64,000 bases of DNA from Marinobacter sp. es.048 (lineage in GTDB: Bacteria > Pseudomonadota > Gammaproteobacteria > Pseudomonadales > Oleiphilaceae), in assembly GCF_900188435.1 (NCBI RefSeq), contig NZ_FYFA01000002.1, positions 744,001 through 808,000 on the forward strand. The letters run 5' to 3'. The stretch's first letter is position 1. Every line of letters starts with the position of its first letter. This document shows positions 36,922-47,087 of this stretch, one piece after another. The notes below the pieces were generated by a model. That model was not told where the DNA came from. It saw only the letters and a list, made by a program, of their open reading frames with translations, and ran no database searches. Both the position numbers and the translations under genes were made by a program.

Positions 36922-39240
36922 TTAGAAGGTCTGGCCCAGCGAGAACTGGAACACCTGGGTGTCGTCGCCCGCCTTGTCGTTCAGGGGGTAGGCAAGACTG
37001 AATGCCAATGGACCAACTGCGGTAATCCATTGGAAACCAACACCCGCCGCCATCCGGATTTCGTTCAGCTCCGGATCGAAACCCCGTGCCGTGTCAAAGA
37101 CCTGGCCGGCATCCAGGAAGAACGCGGTTCTCATGGAGCGGGTATCACCGGCAAATGGTGTCGGGAAAATCAGCTCCAGGCCACCCTCGGTCAGCAGGTT
37201 GCCCCCGAACGGATCAGGATCCGAGAGGTCGTTTACGTTATTCGTTGCCCTCAAGCCAAGCGAGTTCGCCTCATAACCACGAACCGAACCATAGCCGCCC
37301 GTGTAAAAGTGCTCGTAAAATGGCATCTGGCTGCGATCGCCGTAGCCATCCCCATAACCGATCTCAGATCGCGCCCGGAAAACCCAGCGATTGTCATCAG
37401 TCACAGGGTAGTAGAAATCGGTTTTATGGGTGGCTTTATAGAAGGTCAGGTCACTGCCTGGAACCGCCACATCCAATGACAGCGAGTGACTGTAACCATC
37501 AGTCGGCAAAACACCACGGTTCAGGGTACTGCGCCGCCAGCTTCCGAACAGGAAGAAGTTGGTAAACGAATCGCCCTCTTCATCAATAAACTCACTCACC
37601 TCCTGAGAGGTAAACAGGCCTTCCTTCAAATTTGACTGGGTGATACCGGCGCCAAAGTTCAGGCGGGTGATGCTGTCGGTCGGATAGCCGAATGTAACTC
37701 GGCCACCGTACTCATCCAGAAGGAACGAGGAGATATCTTCCTCTTCGTAGTCCGTCTCGCGGGCGAATACGCTGAAGCCCCTGCTCACTCCGTCAACGGT
37801 GTAGTAAGGGTCCAGATAGGAAATGTTCGCACTCTTGATGGAATCACTGACGTTCACGCCAAACGACACCCGCTTACCGGTACCAAAGAAGTTATTCTCG
37901 GAGACATTGGCTCCAAGAATCACGCCGGAATCCTGGGAAAAACCAACAGAGGCGGACAGGCTGCCTGTGGGCTGCTCCTCAACAGCATAGTTCACATCGA
38001 CCAGGTCGTCGGTGCCGGGCACTGGCACGGTTTCGACGTTTACGGTCTGGAAGAAACCAAGGCGCTCAAGTTTGGTCTTGGAGAATTCGATGCGGTCGGA
38101 GGAGGCCACGCCGCCCTCCATCTGCGTCATTTCTTGGCGCAGCACATCATCTCGGGTCGACACGTTGCCGTCGAAATTGATCCTGCGCACATAGGCCCGC
38201 TTGCCGGGCTCCACAAAGAAGGTGACTGCAGCCGTGTTGTTCTCACCGGGCTCGGGAACGGCGTTAACGTTGGCGAAGGCATAGCCCTCACGCCCGAGCC
38301 GGAATGCCAGGGATTCGGAGATTGCTGTCATACGGGAGCGGGAGAACACATCGCCTTCCTCAACCGGAATCAACGCACGCAACTCCTCTTCCCCCACGAT
38401 GAGATCACCGCGAAGGTTGATCTCGGAAATGGTGTATTGGGGGCCCTCATTCAGGGCAATCGCAATGAAGACTTTTTGTTTGTCCGGGGAAATGGAGACC
38501 TGACTGGATTCCACGTTGAAATCGAGATACCCACGGTCAAGATAGAATGACCGTAGCGACTCCAGATCGCCGCTAAGCCGCTCTCTGGCGTACTTGTCCG
38601 AGTTAGTCAGGGAGTTCCACCAGCTTGTGGCCTGCAGCTCGAACAGTTCCTGCAGTTCCTCGTCACTGAAGTCCTTGTTGCCGATCAGGTTGATATGGTG
38701 AATCGCAGCGACCGAGCCCTCGTTGATATCCAGACGAATCGCAACGCGGTTTCTGGGTAGTTCCTCGGCCGTTGCCTTTACCCGGGCGTTGTAGCGCCCC
38801 TGGGCAATGTAGGAGCGCAGGATTTCCAGCTCAAGACGCTCAAGAGTTGCGCGCCGAAACACCTGCCCTTCCTGAAGCCCGGCACCCGCCAGCGCGTCCA
38901 TCAACATCTCGGTTTCGATGTTCTTGTTACCCTCAATCTCGATGTCACTGATGGAGGGGCGTTCGCGCACCGTCAGGATGAGTACGCCGGCATCCCGGCT
39001 GGCCTCAATGTCGGTAAAAAGACCGGTCCGGAACAGCGATTTGATCGCATCAGCCAGCTCAGTCTCGTCCACCTGTTCACCAATATTGACAGGGAACACG
39101 GAAAACACGGTACCCGCAGATACCCTCTGCAAGCCTTCCACCTCAATATCCGCAACCGTGAACTGATCAGCAAGTGCTGGCTTCAGGCCGGACACAGCCA
39201 CAGCGAGGCCAACGGCTACACCTAGAAGAGAACGTCTCAT
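36922..39240 (-). CDS. bamA: outer membrane protein assembly factor BamA
   Basis: A 772-residue Omp85 protein. The signal peptide ends near residue 25 (KPALAD); five POTRA domains follow to about residue 425 (for example FTVADIEVEGLQRVSAGTVF starts the first), then a 16-strand barrel with the VRGY-type lid-lock motif in YGSVRGYEANSLG and the C-terminal phenylalanine (FSLGQTF). It inserts beta-barrel proteins into the outer membrane. It lies 45 bases after rseP. Confidence 0.97.
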   Translation of the reverse strand: MRRSLLGVAVGLAVAVSGLKPALADQFTVADIEVEGLQRVSAGTVFSVFPVNIGEQVDETELADAIKSLFRTGLFTDIEASRDAGVLILTVRERPSISDIEIEGNKNIETEMLMDALAGAGLQEGQVFRRATLERLELEILRSYIAQGRYNARVKATAEELPRNRVAIRLDINEGSVAAIHHINLIGNKDFSDEELQELFELQATSWWNSLTNSDKYARERLSGDLESLRSFYLDRGYLDFNVESSQVSISPDKQKVFIAIALNEGPQYTISEINLRGDLIVGEEELRALIPVEEGDVFSRSRMTAISESLAFRLGREGYAFANVNAVPEPGENNTAAVTFFVEPGKRAYVRRINFDGNVSTRDDVLRQEMTQMEGGVASSDRIEFSKTKLERLGFFQTVNVETVPVPGTDDLVDVNYAVEEQPTGSLSASVGFSQDSGVILGANVSENNFFGTGKRVSFGVNVSDSIKSANISYLDPYYTVDGVSRGFSVFARETDYEEEDISSFLLDEYGGRVTFGYPTDSITRLNFGAGITQSNLKEGLFTSQEVSEFIDEEGDSFTNFFLFGSWRRSTLNRGVLPTDGYSHSLSLDVAVPGSDLTFYKATHKTDFYYPVTDDNRWVFRARSEIGYGDGYGDRSQMPFYEHFYTGGYGSVRGYEANSLGLRATNNVNDLSDPDPFGGNLLTEGGLELIFPTPFAGDTRSMRTAFFLDAGQVFDTARGFDPELNEIRMAAGVGFQWITAVGPLAFSLAYPLNDKAGDDTQVFQFSLGQTF

Positions 39241-39284
39241 TCAAATATTTCGCCTGGTTAATGCGCGTAAGGAGCTCGCAATTC

Positions 39285-40634
39285 TCACAACCGCATCAGG
39301 TCGTTGTAAAGAGCAAACACCATTAATGTGAGGATCATTGCCATACCAATTCGTAATCCAAACGCCTGAGCCTGCTCGGAAAGCGGCTTTCCACGGAGGG
39401 CTTCGATGGTGTAGTAAACGATATGACCACCATCAAGAACAGGCACAGGTAAAAGATTCAGAATGCCCAGACTCACGCTGAGATAGGCAAGAAAACGCAC
39501 GAAGTCTTCGAATCCGGAGCTGACACTGGCTTCAGCCACCCGGGCAATGGTGATGGGCCCACTGAGATTGCTGGGTGACAGCAGGCCGGTGACCATCTTC
39601 TTGATAGCCACCAGCGTCAAACGGGTATCTGCCCAGGTTTCGCTGAGAGCAACCGGAACAGCGGCAAGCGGACCATAGCTGACGTCACGCAGCACCTCTT
39701 CCGGCCATGAAATGGCTTCCACGCCGGCACCAACAAAACCAATTGACTCGCCACCTTCCTCTGTCCTGGCTTCCGGTGTCACCGTGACGGACTGTTCTGT
39801 GCCATTGCGCTCAATGGTTACCTGAAGTCTCTGTTCCGGGGCATTGCGAATAAACTCAACCAGCTCAAACCAGCTGCTGATCGACTCACCATTGACGGCC
39901 ACGATGCGATCTCCGGGCTGCAGCCCGGCGGCCTGGGCTCGGCCGCCGTCGGAAATCTGACCCAATACAGGCGGCACAGCAGGGCGCCATGGCGTAATGC
40001 CGAATTCGGCTAACGGATTGGGCGTATCGTCACTCAGGCCCCAGCCGGAAAGTTCACCGCTCACGGTACCGCGTGCGCCACCCTCGGATACTTCCATGGA
40101 GATCAGACCATGCTCGCCAGTCCGCTCCAGAATCCGCATATTCACATCACGCCAGGAACTGACCCGATGGCCGTCCACAGCATGAATTTCCATGCCCTCG
40201 TGCAGACCGACCCGCTCGGCCACACTGTCATCACCAATCTGGCCGACAATTGGGGCAACATGGGTAACGCCAACCACACTCAGCAGCCAGTAGGCAAAAA
40301 TGGCGAAAATGAAGTTGGCCACAGGGCCGGCCGCCGCTATAGCAATACGCTGGCCGGGAGGCTTGGAGGTGAAGGCCTGGTCTCTTAATTCCTCTGGCAC
40401 CGGACCTTCGCGCTCATCAAGCATTTTTACATAGCCACCCAGTGGAATGGCGGCGACCGCAAACTCGGTCCCATGCTTGTCGTACCAGGAAAACATCGGT
40501 TTCCCGAAACCCACAGAGAAGCGAAGCACTTTTACGCCACAACGCCGGGCAACCCAGAAATGACCGTATTCATGGAGGGTCACCAGGATGCCCAGGGTAA
40601 GCGCGAGTGCGAGGATGGTTTCAATAATCTGCAT
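39285..40634 (-). CDS. rseP: RIP metalloprotease RseP
   Basis: A 449-residue site-2-type protease that cleaves RseA and remnant signal peptides in the inner membrane. The zinc motif HEYGH is at residues 21-25 in TM1; two PDZ domains lie at about 110-310 (GVTHVAPIVGQIGDDSVAER, PPVLGQISDGGRAQAAG), and the C-terminal LDG motif is LPVPVLDGGH. Its place before bamA ties envelope-stress signalling to outer-membrane assembly. Confidence 0.96.
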   Translation of the reverse strand: MQIIETILALALTLGILVTLHEYGHFWVARRCGVKVLRFSVGFGKPMFSWYDKHGTEFAVAAIPLGGYVKMLDEREGPVPEELRDQAFTSKPPGQRIAIAAAGPVANFIFAIFAYWLLSVVGVTHVAPIVGQIGDDSVAERVGLHEGMEIHAVDGHRVSSWRDVNMRILERTGEHGLISMEVSEGGARGTVSGELSGWGLSDDTPNPLAEFGITPWRPAVPPVLGQISDGGRAQAAGLQPGDRIVAVNGESISSWFELVEFIRNAPEQRLQVTIERNGTEQSVTVTPEARTEEGGESIGFVGAGVEAISWPEEVLRDVSYGPLAAVPVALSETWADTRLTLVAIKKMVTGLLSPSNLSGPITIARVAEASVSSGFEDFVRFLAYLSVSLGILNLLPVPVLDGGHIVYYTIEALRGKPLSEQAQAFGLRIGMAMILTLMVFALYNDLMRL

Positions 40635-40683
40635 AGCGTTCCTGATTGAATGGCTTCAGCCGGGCAGCATTCTGCTGCGACTA

Positions 40684-41868
40684 TCAGACAGTTAACAGAC
40701 CTATCTGTTCCCCTGCACGAGCCCGTGCTTCTTTATCCTTGGCAAAGATGGTGTCAAAGCTGTCCGCTGGCTCAACAGCAGTCGCAACCAACGTACGCTC
40801 TATGATAACGGGGATATCCGAAAAACACAGGGTACCCTCCAGAAAAGCGGCGACAGCAACCTCATTGGCGGCATTCAGAACCGCCGGCGCAGTGCCTCCC
40901 GCCTCAAAGGCCTCCGCAGCGAGGCGCAGGCAGGGGAAACGCACCAGATCTGGACGCTCGAAGTGAAAGCGTCCAATGGCAAACAGATCCAGGGGCGCAA
41001 CGCCAGCGTCAATACGCTCCGGCCAGGCCAGGCCATTGGCGATAGGCGTTCGCATATCCGGGCTGCCAAGCTGGGCCAATACCGAGCCGTCAGCATATTC
41101 AACCATGGAGTGAATAATACTCTCGGGATGAACATGTACCTCGACTCTCTGAGGTGTCGTATTGAACAGCCAGCAAGCTTCAATCAGCTCCAGGCCTTTG
41201 TTCATCAAGGTCGCGGAGTCTACGGAAATCTTCTGCCCCATGGACCAGTTGGGGTGGGCACAGGCCTGGGCCGGCGTTACCGACCGAAGGTCTTCGACAG
41301 AATGCTCCCGGAAGGGCCCCCCGGATGCTGTCAGCAAAATCCTTGTTATACCGGCTCCGGCAGGATCCCGTATCTTGTCCGCCGGTATGCACTGGAAAAT
41401 CGCATTGTGTTCGGAGTCGATCGGCAGGAGTTCCGCCCCGGCCTCGGCCACGGCATCCATAAACAGCTTGCCGGACATTACCAGGGCCTCTTTGTTGGCA
41501 AGCAATACCCGCTTCCCTGCCCGGACCGCCGATAGCGTCGGCGATAATCCCGCAGCCCCGACGATGGCTGCCATGACGGTATCAACGGCCGACGCCGAGG
41601 CAACCTCGCATAGCCCTTCAAGACCAGCAAGCACCTCGGTATCCGGCAAGTCGGCCAACAGCTCAGACAGAACAGTCGCAGCCTCGGGATCGGCCATAAC
41701 GGCCACCCTTGGACGAAATTCCCGGCACAGTACTGCGAGCTCTTCCGCACGGGTACTGGCCGTGAGCGCGTAGACCGAAAACCGCTCAGGGTGAAGCCGA
41801 ACAACATCAAGGGTGCTCAGACCAATAGAGCCGGTAGCCCCGAGAACACTGAGAGAGCGGGTTGCCAT
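40684..41868 (-). CDS. dxr: 1-deoxy-D-xylulose-5-phosphate reductoisomerase
   Basis: A 394-residue MEP-pathway enzyme converting DXP to MEP with NADPH. It has the NADPH motif [25 protein letters not shown], the metal and substrate loop [19 protein letters not shown], and [13 protein letters not shown]. The start ATG 41868 lies three bases after the cdsA stop; upstream in-frame codons overlap cdsA and are rejected. It supplies isoprenoid for the uppS product and quinones. Confidence 0.97.
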   Translation of the reverse strand: MATRSLSVLGATGSIGLSTLDVVRLHPERFSVYALTASTRAEELAVLCREFRPRVAVMADPEAATVLSELLADLPDTEVLAGLEGLCEVASASAVDTVMAAIVGAAGLSPTLSAVRAGKRVLLANKEALVMSGKLFMDAVAEAGAELLPIDSEHNAIFQCIPADKIRDPAGAGITRILLTASGGPFREHSVEDLRSVTPAQACAHPNWSMGQKISVDSATLMNKGLELIEACWLFNTTPQRVEVHVHPESIIHSMVEYADGSVLAQLGSPDMRTPIANGLAWPERIDAGVAPLDLFAIGRFHFERPDLVRFPCLRLAAEAFEAGGTAPAVLNAANEVAVAAFLEGTLCFSDIPVIIERTLVATAVEPADSFDTIFAKDKEARARAGEQIGLLTV

Positions 41869-41870
41869 AG

Positions 41871-42710
41871 TCACCAGTGCCCGGTTGTAAGCCAACCAAG
41901 TTGGGTAATAATCAGCGCAAACACCGGAATGGCCGCTGTCAGACTGTCGATCCGGTCCATAATACCGCCATGGCCCGGAAGTAGCTGGCTACTGTCCTTG
42001 ATGCCACGGTGACGCTTAAGCATGCTTTCCAGCAGGTCACCCAACACGGAAACCAGGCCGGTAGTGAGACTGGCAACAATCAAGAGCAGTGTATGGACCG
42101 GTCCTGCCGACGCCAGGAAGCTGACCACAAGGGCAAAAGCTCCCACGGCCACCAGACCACCCCAGACACCCGCCCAGGACTTGCCAGGGCTGACCCGGGG
42201 TGCCAGCTTTGCCTTACCGAAGGCCCGACCGGCAAAGTAGGCGCCGATATCGGCGACCCAGACCACACAGAACACGTAAAGAATCAGCAGCAGGTTGTTG
42301 GTGCTGTCCCCAAACTGGAAGCCACCGGTGCGCAGGTGATTCAGGCCCACCCAGGCTGGCACCAGAACGAACAGCCCCATCAGGGCTCTTGCGGGGAGAC
42401 TGCCCCATTTCTCGGAGCCAGCAGGATAACTGCGAACCAGAAGAAAGCACACACCCCACCACAGCACCGCCAACCAGAGCACTGCCACAAACGGAACGTT
42501 CAGGAGCCCGTAGAGAATTATAGCGGTGGCCAGTGCGTAGCCAACCCGGCCGGAAGAACTCCGAATGCCTGACATATTCGCCCACTCCCAGGCACCCACG
42601 GTAATTATGGCGCCCGTGAAGAGTGCAAAGCCCAGGGGTGGGAGAAAAAAGATCCCGCCAATGGCGATAGGAGCAAGGACCAGTGCGGTAATAATTCGGG
42701 TTTTTAACAC
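41871..42710 (-). CDS. cdsA: phosphatidate cytidylyltransferase
   Basis: A 279-residue integral membrane enzyme making CDP-diacylglycerol from phosphatidic acid and CTP. It has about eight hydrophobic segments, and the signature near the C-terminus is [20 protein letters not shown] followed by [14 protein letters not shown]. It lies 21 bases after uppS and is nearly contiguous with dxr. Confidence 0.96.
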   Translation of the reverse strand: MLKTRIITALVLAPIAIGGIFFLPPLGFALFTGAIITVGAWEWANMSGIRSSSGRVGYALATAIILYGLLNVPFVAVLWLAVLWWGVCFLLVRSYPAGSEKWGSLPARALMGLFVLVPAWVGLNHLRTGGFQFGDSTNNLLLILYVFCVVWVADIGAYFAGRAFGKAKLAPRVSPGKSWAGVWGGLVAVGAFALVVSFLASAGPVHTLLLIVASLTTGLVSVLGDLLESMLKRHRGIKDSSQLLPGHGGIMDRIDSLTAAIPVFALIITQLGWLTTGHW

Positions 42711-42731
42711 GGTTAACGTCGCTATCGTTCG

Positions 42732-43502
42732 TTATTGTTGTAGAGCCTTGGCCGCTATCTGATCATCTGTCTGGCCAAAACGACGCTGTCGACCGGCATA
42801 TGCCTGCAGGGCCTTGAGCATCTCTTCCTGCTGGAAGTCAGGCCAATACACCGGTGAAAAGTAGAGCTCTGTGTAAGCCAGGTGCCACAGCACGAAATTG
42901 CTGATTCTCTGCTCACCGGCGGTACGAATCATCAGATCAGGCATTGGTAGGTCACCAATACTGAGGTGCTGCTGAATCAGGTCATCGGTAATATCAGATG
43001 GAGCCAACTGCCCGGTACGAACCTGCTCCGCGACCTTGCGCGTGGCCTGAGTGATATCCCAGTGACCACCGTAATTGGCAGCTATCACCAGCGTCATCCG
43101 GGAATTATGACGGGTCAGCTCTTCAGCCGCTTCCATGTGTTCGCGAAGCGCAGAGCTGAATGCAGACCGGTCACCAATAATGCGCAGGCGGATACCATTC
43201 CGATGAAGTTTGCGAACCTCTCGCTCCAGGGCAAACAGGAACAGCTTCATCAGAGCCGACACCTCGTCCTTGGGGCGACGCCAGTTTTCACTGGAAAAGG
43301 CAAACAGCGTGAGCACTTCCACGCCTTCACGGGCACAGGTTTCCACTACTGCCCTGACCGCATCGACACCGGCCTTGTGCCCAGCCACTCCCTTGAGACG
43401 ACGGGCCTTGGCCCACCGATTGTTCCCGTCCATGATGATGGCCACATGCCGGGGCCGACTGTCTGCCGACACCGGAATCTCTGCGGATACAGTTCCCGTC
43501 AT
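42732..43502 (-). CDS. uppS: undecaprenyl diphosphate synthase
   Basis: A 256-residue cis-prenyltransferase that makes the C55 lipid carrier for peptidoglycan and O-antigen. HVAIIMDGNNRWAKAR contains the catalytic aspartate, and LTLFAFSSENWRRP, DLMIRTAGEQRISNFVLW and ELYFSPVYWPDF are diagnostic. The RBS AGGGGA precedes ATG 43502. It lies 71 bases after frr. Confidence 0.97.
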   Translation of the reverse strand: MTGTVSAEIPVSADSRPRHVAIIMDGNNRWAKARRLKGVAGHKAGVDAVRAVVETCAREGVEVLTLFAFSSENWRRPKDEVSALMKLFLFALEREVRKLHRNGIRLRIIGDRSAFSSALREHMEAAEELTRHNSRMTLVIAANYGGHWDITQATRKVAEQVRTGQLAPSDITDDLIQQHLSIGDLPMPDLMIRTAGEQRISNFVLWHLAYTELYFSPVYWPDFQQEEMLKALQAYAGRQRRFGQTDDQIAAKALQQ

Positions 43503-43573
43503 GAAATCCCCTGTGCGGCCGGAGCGCCTGGGTGCTTCGGCCTTTCAATTCGCTTGCAAGTGGGCCCGGACGG

Positions 43574-44131
43574 TCAAACCGCCATCAGGTCCTCTTCTTT
43601 GGCCTTGAGCATCTTCTCGACTTCCGCAATATAACGGTCGGTCAGCTTCTGGATATCATCCTCACCCTTGCGCTCGTCGTCTTCGGTAATTTCCTTTTCC
43701 TTGAGCAGATCCTTGATCATGCTGTTGGCGTCACGACGGGCATTGCGGATAGAAACGCGACCATGCTCGGCATCGGCTTTCGCCTGCTTGACCATTTCCT
43801 TACGGGTTTCTTCAGTCAACATGGGCATCGGAATGCGGATGATATCACCGCTGGTTGCCGGGTTCAGGCCCAAGTCTGACGACATGATAGCCTTCTCGAT
43901 GGTCGGCATCAGGTTTTTCTCCCAGGGGGAGACTGTCAGAGTACGGTTATCCTCGACATTGACACTTGCCACCTGCTTCAGCGGTGTCTCCTGGCCGTAA
44001 TAGTTCACGGTTACACTATCCAGAATAGACGGGTGAGCCCGGCCGGTACGAATTTTGTTGAACGCAGAGTTCAAAGACTCCAGGCTCTTTTTCATTTTCT
44101 TTTCGGCTTCTGCTTTGATGTCGTTAATCAC
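43574..44131 (-). CDS. frr: ribosome recycling factor
   Basis: A 185-residue two-domain tRNA-mimic that splits post-termination ribosomes with [30 protein letters not shown], the [13 protein letters not shown] hinge and the long C-terminal helical bundle are present. The start is GTG 44131 with AGGA seven bases upstream. Placement after pyrH is conserved in bacteria. Confidence 0.97.
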   Translation of the reverse strand: MINDIKAEAEKKMKKSLESLNSAFNKIRTGRAHPSILDSVTVNYYGQETPLKQVASVNVEDNRTLTVSPWEKNLMPTIEKAIMSSDLGLNPATSGDIIRIPMPMLTEETRKEMVKQAKADAEHGRVSIRNARRDANSMIKDLLKEKEITEDDERKGEDDIQKLTDRYIAEVEKMLKAKEEDLMAV

Positions 44132-44206
44132 TTCAGCATCCTCAATTCGTTCGTCATGTCATTCTGTAATCTGGCCCCAAGACCTTATGGGACCGGGACA
44201 GCGGGT

Positions 44207-44935
44207 TTATTCGATCAGTGTACCTTCTTTCTCGCCGGTTACGATGCGAGTCAGCGCGCCTGCACGATTCATATCAAAGACCCGCAGCGGCATGCCGTGG
44301 TCCCGGGCGAGGCAGATGGCTGTCAGATCCATCACGCCCAGCTTCTTGTCCAGAACCTCATCATAGGTGAGGTGATCGTATTTCTCAGCACTACTGTCCA
44401 GGTGTGGATCCGCTGAGTATACGCCATCCACCTTGGTGGCTTTGAGCACAGCATCGGCTTCGATCTCGATACCACGCAGGCAAGCAGCGGAATCGGTCGT
44501 AAAGAAGGGGTTGCCCGTGCCGGCACAGAAGATCACGACATCGCCGTCCTTGAGATCCCGTACCGCTCGACGGCGATCGTAGTGCTCGACGATTCCGCTC
44601 ATCGGGATCGCCGACATCACGCGGGTCCGGATATTCGAGCGTTCGAGGGCATCACGCATCGCCAAACCGTTCATTACGGTGGCCAGCATACCCATGTGAT
44701 CACCGGTCACCCGGTCCATGCCGGCAGCATTCAGGGCCGCTCCGCGGAAAAGGTTACCGCCGCCAATAACCAGACCAACCTGCACGCCAATACCAATCAA
44801 CGCACCGATTTCCAGGGCCATGCGGTCAAGAACTTTGGGATCAATACCGAAATCGTGCTCTCCCATCAGGGCCTCGCCACTGAGTTTGAGCAGAACACGC
44901 TTGTATCTGGGCTGGGTTTTCGATGATGTCGGCAT
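44207..44935 (-). CDS. pyrH: UMP kinase
   Basis: A 242-residue amino-acid-kinase-fold enzyme that phosphorylates UMP and is allosterically controlled by GTP and [25 protein letters not shown] (read here as [10 protein letters not shown]), [13 protein letters not shown], and [16 protein letters not shown] are all present. GGGGAT precedes the ATG. Two strong hairpins lie in the 185-base gap separating it from tsf. Confidence 0.97.
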   Translation of the reverse strand: MPTSSKTQPRYKRVLLKLSGEALMGEHDFGIDPKVLDRMALEIGALIGIGVQVGLVIGGGNLFRGAALNAAGMDRVTGDHMGMLATVMNGLAMRDALERSNIRTRVMSAIPMSGIVEHYDRRRAVRDLKDGDVVIFCAGTGNPFFTTDSAACLRGIEIEADAVLKATKVDGVYSADPHLDSSAEKYDHLTYDEVLDKKLGVMDLTAICLARDHGMPLRVFDMNRAGALTRIVTGEKEGTLIE

Positions 44936-44988
44936 GATGATCCCCTTGTCGTCTGTTGGCTGCTGTCCGGCATGATACCCGTTGCAGG

Positions 44989-45039
44989 CTTGTATCTGAC
45001 ATACTCCTCAAGAAAAGGGGTATCTCAGATACAAGCCCG
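44989..45039. repeat. long hairpin in the tsf-pyrH gap (pyrH-proximal)
   Basis: Perfect 13-base arms GGCTTGTATCTGA (44989-45001) and TCAGATACAAGCC (45027-45039), with further inner pairing ATAC...GTAT. No T-run follows on either strand, so it is not a standard terminator. It could be an attenuator, a processing site or a stability element in the rpsB-tsf-pyrH mRNA. Confidence 0.7.
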
Positions 45040-45040
45040 C

Positions 45041-45074
45041 CACGAAAGCCGGGAATTCCCGGCTAACGTGGCAG
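45041..45074. repeat. long hairpin in the tsf-pyrH gap (tsf-proximal)
   Basis: GCCACG (45041-45046) and CGTGGC (45069-45074) flank the perfect 18-base palindrome AGCCGGGAATTCCCGGCT (45049-45066), with symmetrical AA internal loops. As RNA it forms two stacked stems closed by an AAUU loop. It sits one base from the neighbouring hairpin and 46 bases past the tsf stop on the transcribed strand. It has no T-run. Confidence 0.7.
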
Positions 45075-45120
45075 ACTCAGGTGATGCAGTGGCTTGATGC
45101 CGGCTGCATCAAACGAAGGA

Positions 45121-45990
45121 TCAGGCCTTGCCTGTGCCGGCTGCAGCAGCAACCTCGGCAGCAAAGTCCACTTCTTCCTTCTCAATGCCCTCACCCACTT
45201 CCAGGCGAACAAAACCAACCAGTTCGCCACCGTTGGACTTGATCAGCTCGCCAACGGTCTGGTCCGGGTTCTTGACGAAGGGCTGCTCAACAAGGCTGTT
45301 TTCCTTGAGGAACTTCTTGATGCGGCCGCCCATCATTTTCTCGACGATCTCGGCAGGCTTGCCTTCCATATCCGGCTGGGCCTTGATCACGTCCTTCTCT
45401 TTCTCAAGCTCTTCTTCCGGCATTTCTTCCGGCTTGCCAACGCGCGGGTTAACAGCAGCAGCGTGCATGGCAATGTCACGGGCGACTTCAGGATCGCCGG
45501 CAGTCAGGGCGACAACCGAAGCAATCTTGTTGTTGCTGTGGACATAACCACCAACAACCGGACCTTCAACCTTGATGATGCGACGAACGGTGATGTTCTC
45601 GCCAATCTTCTGAACCAGCGCTTCACGCTTGGCTTCCAGATCGCCTTCCATCAGCTTGGCAACGTCGGCTTCGCCCTTTTCAAAGGCAACGTTCAGAACA
45701 TCGTTGGCAAAGTTCATGAAGTTGTCATCACGAGCAACAAAGTCAGTCTCGGAGTTAACTTCAAGAATGTAAGCAACGGTGTTGTCGTCAGAAATCTTGA
45801 TCAGTGAAGCGCCTTCAGCGGCGGTACGACCAGCTTTTTTGGCAGCTTTCAGGCCAGAAGACTTACGCAGCTCTTCGATTGCAGCGTCCACACTGCCTTC
45901 AGCTTCAACGAGTGCCTTTTTGCACTCCATCATGCCAAGGCCGGTACGCTCACGCAGCTCTTTGACCATTGCAGCGGTAATTGCAGCCAT
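45121..45990 (-). CDS. tsf: elongation factor Ts
   Basis: A 289-residue guanine nucleotide exchange factor for EF-Tu. The N-terminal UBA-like domain is [38 protein letters not shown] and [20 protein letters not shown] are the EF-Tu contact blocks. ATG 45990 with AGAGGA upstream is chosen over an in-frame ATG five codons earlier. It lies 92 bases after rpsB with a hairpin between. Confidence 0.97.
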   Translation of the reverse strand: MAAITAAMVKELRERTGLGMMECKKALVEAEGSVDAAIEELRKSSGLKAAKKAGRTAAEGASLIKISDDNTVAYILEVNSETDFVARDDNFMNFANDVLNVAFEKGEADVAKLMEGDLEAKREALVQKIGENITVRRIIKVEGPVVGGYVHSNNKIASVVALTAGDPEVARDIAMHAAAVNPRVGKPEEMPEEELEKEKDVIKAQPDMEGKPAEIVEKMMGGRIKKFLKENSLVEQPFVKNPDQTVGELIKSNGGELVGFVRLEVGEGIEKEEVDFAAEVAAAAGTGKA

Positions 45991-46025
45991 GTTCAATCCT
46001 CTCAACTGTTCCGAATTCGGTGGGG

Positions 46026-46056
46026 AGGTATGCCCGAAGCAACCCCGGGCATACCT
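46026..46056. repeat. hairpin in the rpsB-tsf gap
   Basis: Perfect eleven-base arms AGGTATGCCCG (46026-46036) and CGGGCATACCT (46046-46056) around a nine-base loop. No T-run follows on the transcribed minus strand. A hairpin between rpsB and tsf is also known in E. coli, where it lowers downstream transcription; the same role is inferred here. Confidence 0.65.
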
Positions 46057-46082
46057 TACATCTCAAACGTGAAGATAAAGCG

Positions 46083-46835
46083 TCACTCAGCGGCCGGAGC
46101 AGCGCCTTCAGCGTCTTCGCTGACTTCAACAAACTCGTCAGCACCGGCAGCACCAGCCTGTGATGCCTCGAGGCAGGTGTCAGCAACGGCTTTCACGTAG
46201 ATCTGGATCGCGCGGATGGCGTCGTCGTTACCCGGAATCACGTAATCAACACCGTCCGGATCGCTGTTAGTATCCACAACACCGATAACAGGAATGCCCA
46301 GCTTGTTGGCTTCCTTGATAGCGATACGCTCATGATCAACATCGATCACGAACATGGCGTCCGGCAGGCCGCCCATATCCTTGATACCACCAATCGAGCG
46401 CTCGAGGCGGTCCATTTCACGGGTGCGATCCAGTGCTTCTTTCTTGGTCAGTTTATCGAAAGTACCGTCCTGACTCTGGGTTTCCAGATCACGGTAGCGA
46501 CGGATAGACTGACGAATGGTCTTGTAGTTAGTCAGCATGCCACCGAGCCAGCGGTGGTTAACGAACGGCTGACCGGCACGCTCGGCTTCTTCCTTGATGA
46601 TCTTGGCCGCAGCACGCTTGGTGCCAACGAACATGATCTTGTTCTTGTTCTCTGCCAGCTGCTGAACGAACTTCAGCGCGTCGTTCATGGCAGGAACAGT
46701 CTGCTCAAGGTTGATGATATGAATCTTGTTACGGGCGCCGAAGATGAACTTCGACATTTTCGGGTTCCAGTAGCGGGTCTGGTGACCGAAGTGAGCACCT
46801 GCCTTGAGCAGGTCACGCATATTTACCTGAGCCAT
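46083..46835 (-). CDS. rpsB: 30S ribosomal protein S2
   Basis: A 250-residue ribosomal protein. [57 protein letters not shown], and [17 protein letters not shown] are diagnostic. The C-terminal extension is acidic and alanine-rich ([11 protein letters not shown]). It is the first gene of the minus-strand operon and has its own promoter region upstream. Confidence 0.98.
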   Translation of the reverse strand: MAQVNMRDLLKAGAHFGHQTRYWNPKMSKFIFGARNKIHIINLEQTVPAMNDALKFVQQLAENKNKIMFVGTKRAAAKIIKEEAERAGQPFVNHRWLGGMLTNYKTIRQSIRRYRDLETQSQDGTFDKLTKKEALDRTREMDRLERSIGGIKDMGGLPDAMFVIDVDHERIAIKEANKLGIPVIGVVDTNSDPDGVDYVIPGNDDAIRAIQIYVKAVADTCLEASQAGAAGADEFVEVSEDAEGAAPAAE

Positions 46836-46976
46836 GATAGTTACCTTTTTAGCTTCGGGTTAGTCCTCCACGTATCCAATTACCCCAACCTGGCTCCTTG
46901 AAAAGCAGGAACAGGCACCCTGGGATAACGTGCCGACACGTGTGTGAATTTGCTGGATTCGTTTCCAGCGGGCGCG

Positions 46977-46985
46977 TTTATACCA
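46977..46985 (-). promoter_or_regulatory. extended -10 promoter of the rpsB operon
   Basis: On the minus strand TGG directly precedes TATAAA (46982-46977), an extended -10 element; the -35 region 17 bases further upstream (GGCGTT) is poor. It would give an rpsB leader of about 130 bases, long enough for the autogenous control by S2 known in enteric bacteria, though no specific S2 site is claimed here. Confidence 0.5.
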
Positions 46986-47028
46986 TATTCGGCCCGACAA
47001 ACGCCATTATTTTTGACGTCGAGCTTCC

Positions 47029-47057
47029 TTGTACCCGGGCGGCAGGCCCCTTAAAAT
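47029..47057 (+). promoter_or_regulatory. sigma-70 promoter of map
   Basis: TTGTAC (47029-47034), a 17-base spacer and TAAAAT (47052-47057) precede map by about 30 bases. It lies back to back with the rpsB promoter. Confidence 0.6.
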
Positions 47058-47087
47058 GCCGGTTTGGCACAAACAACGGGAAGCCCA

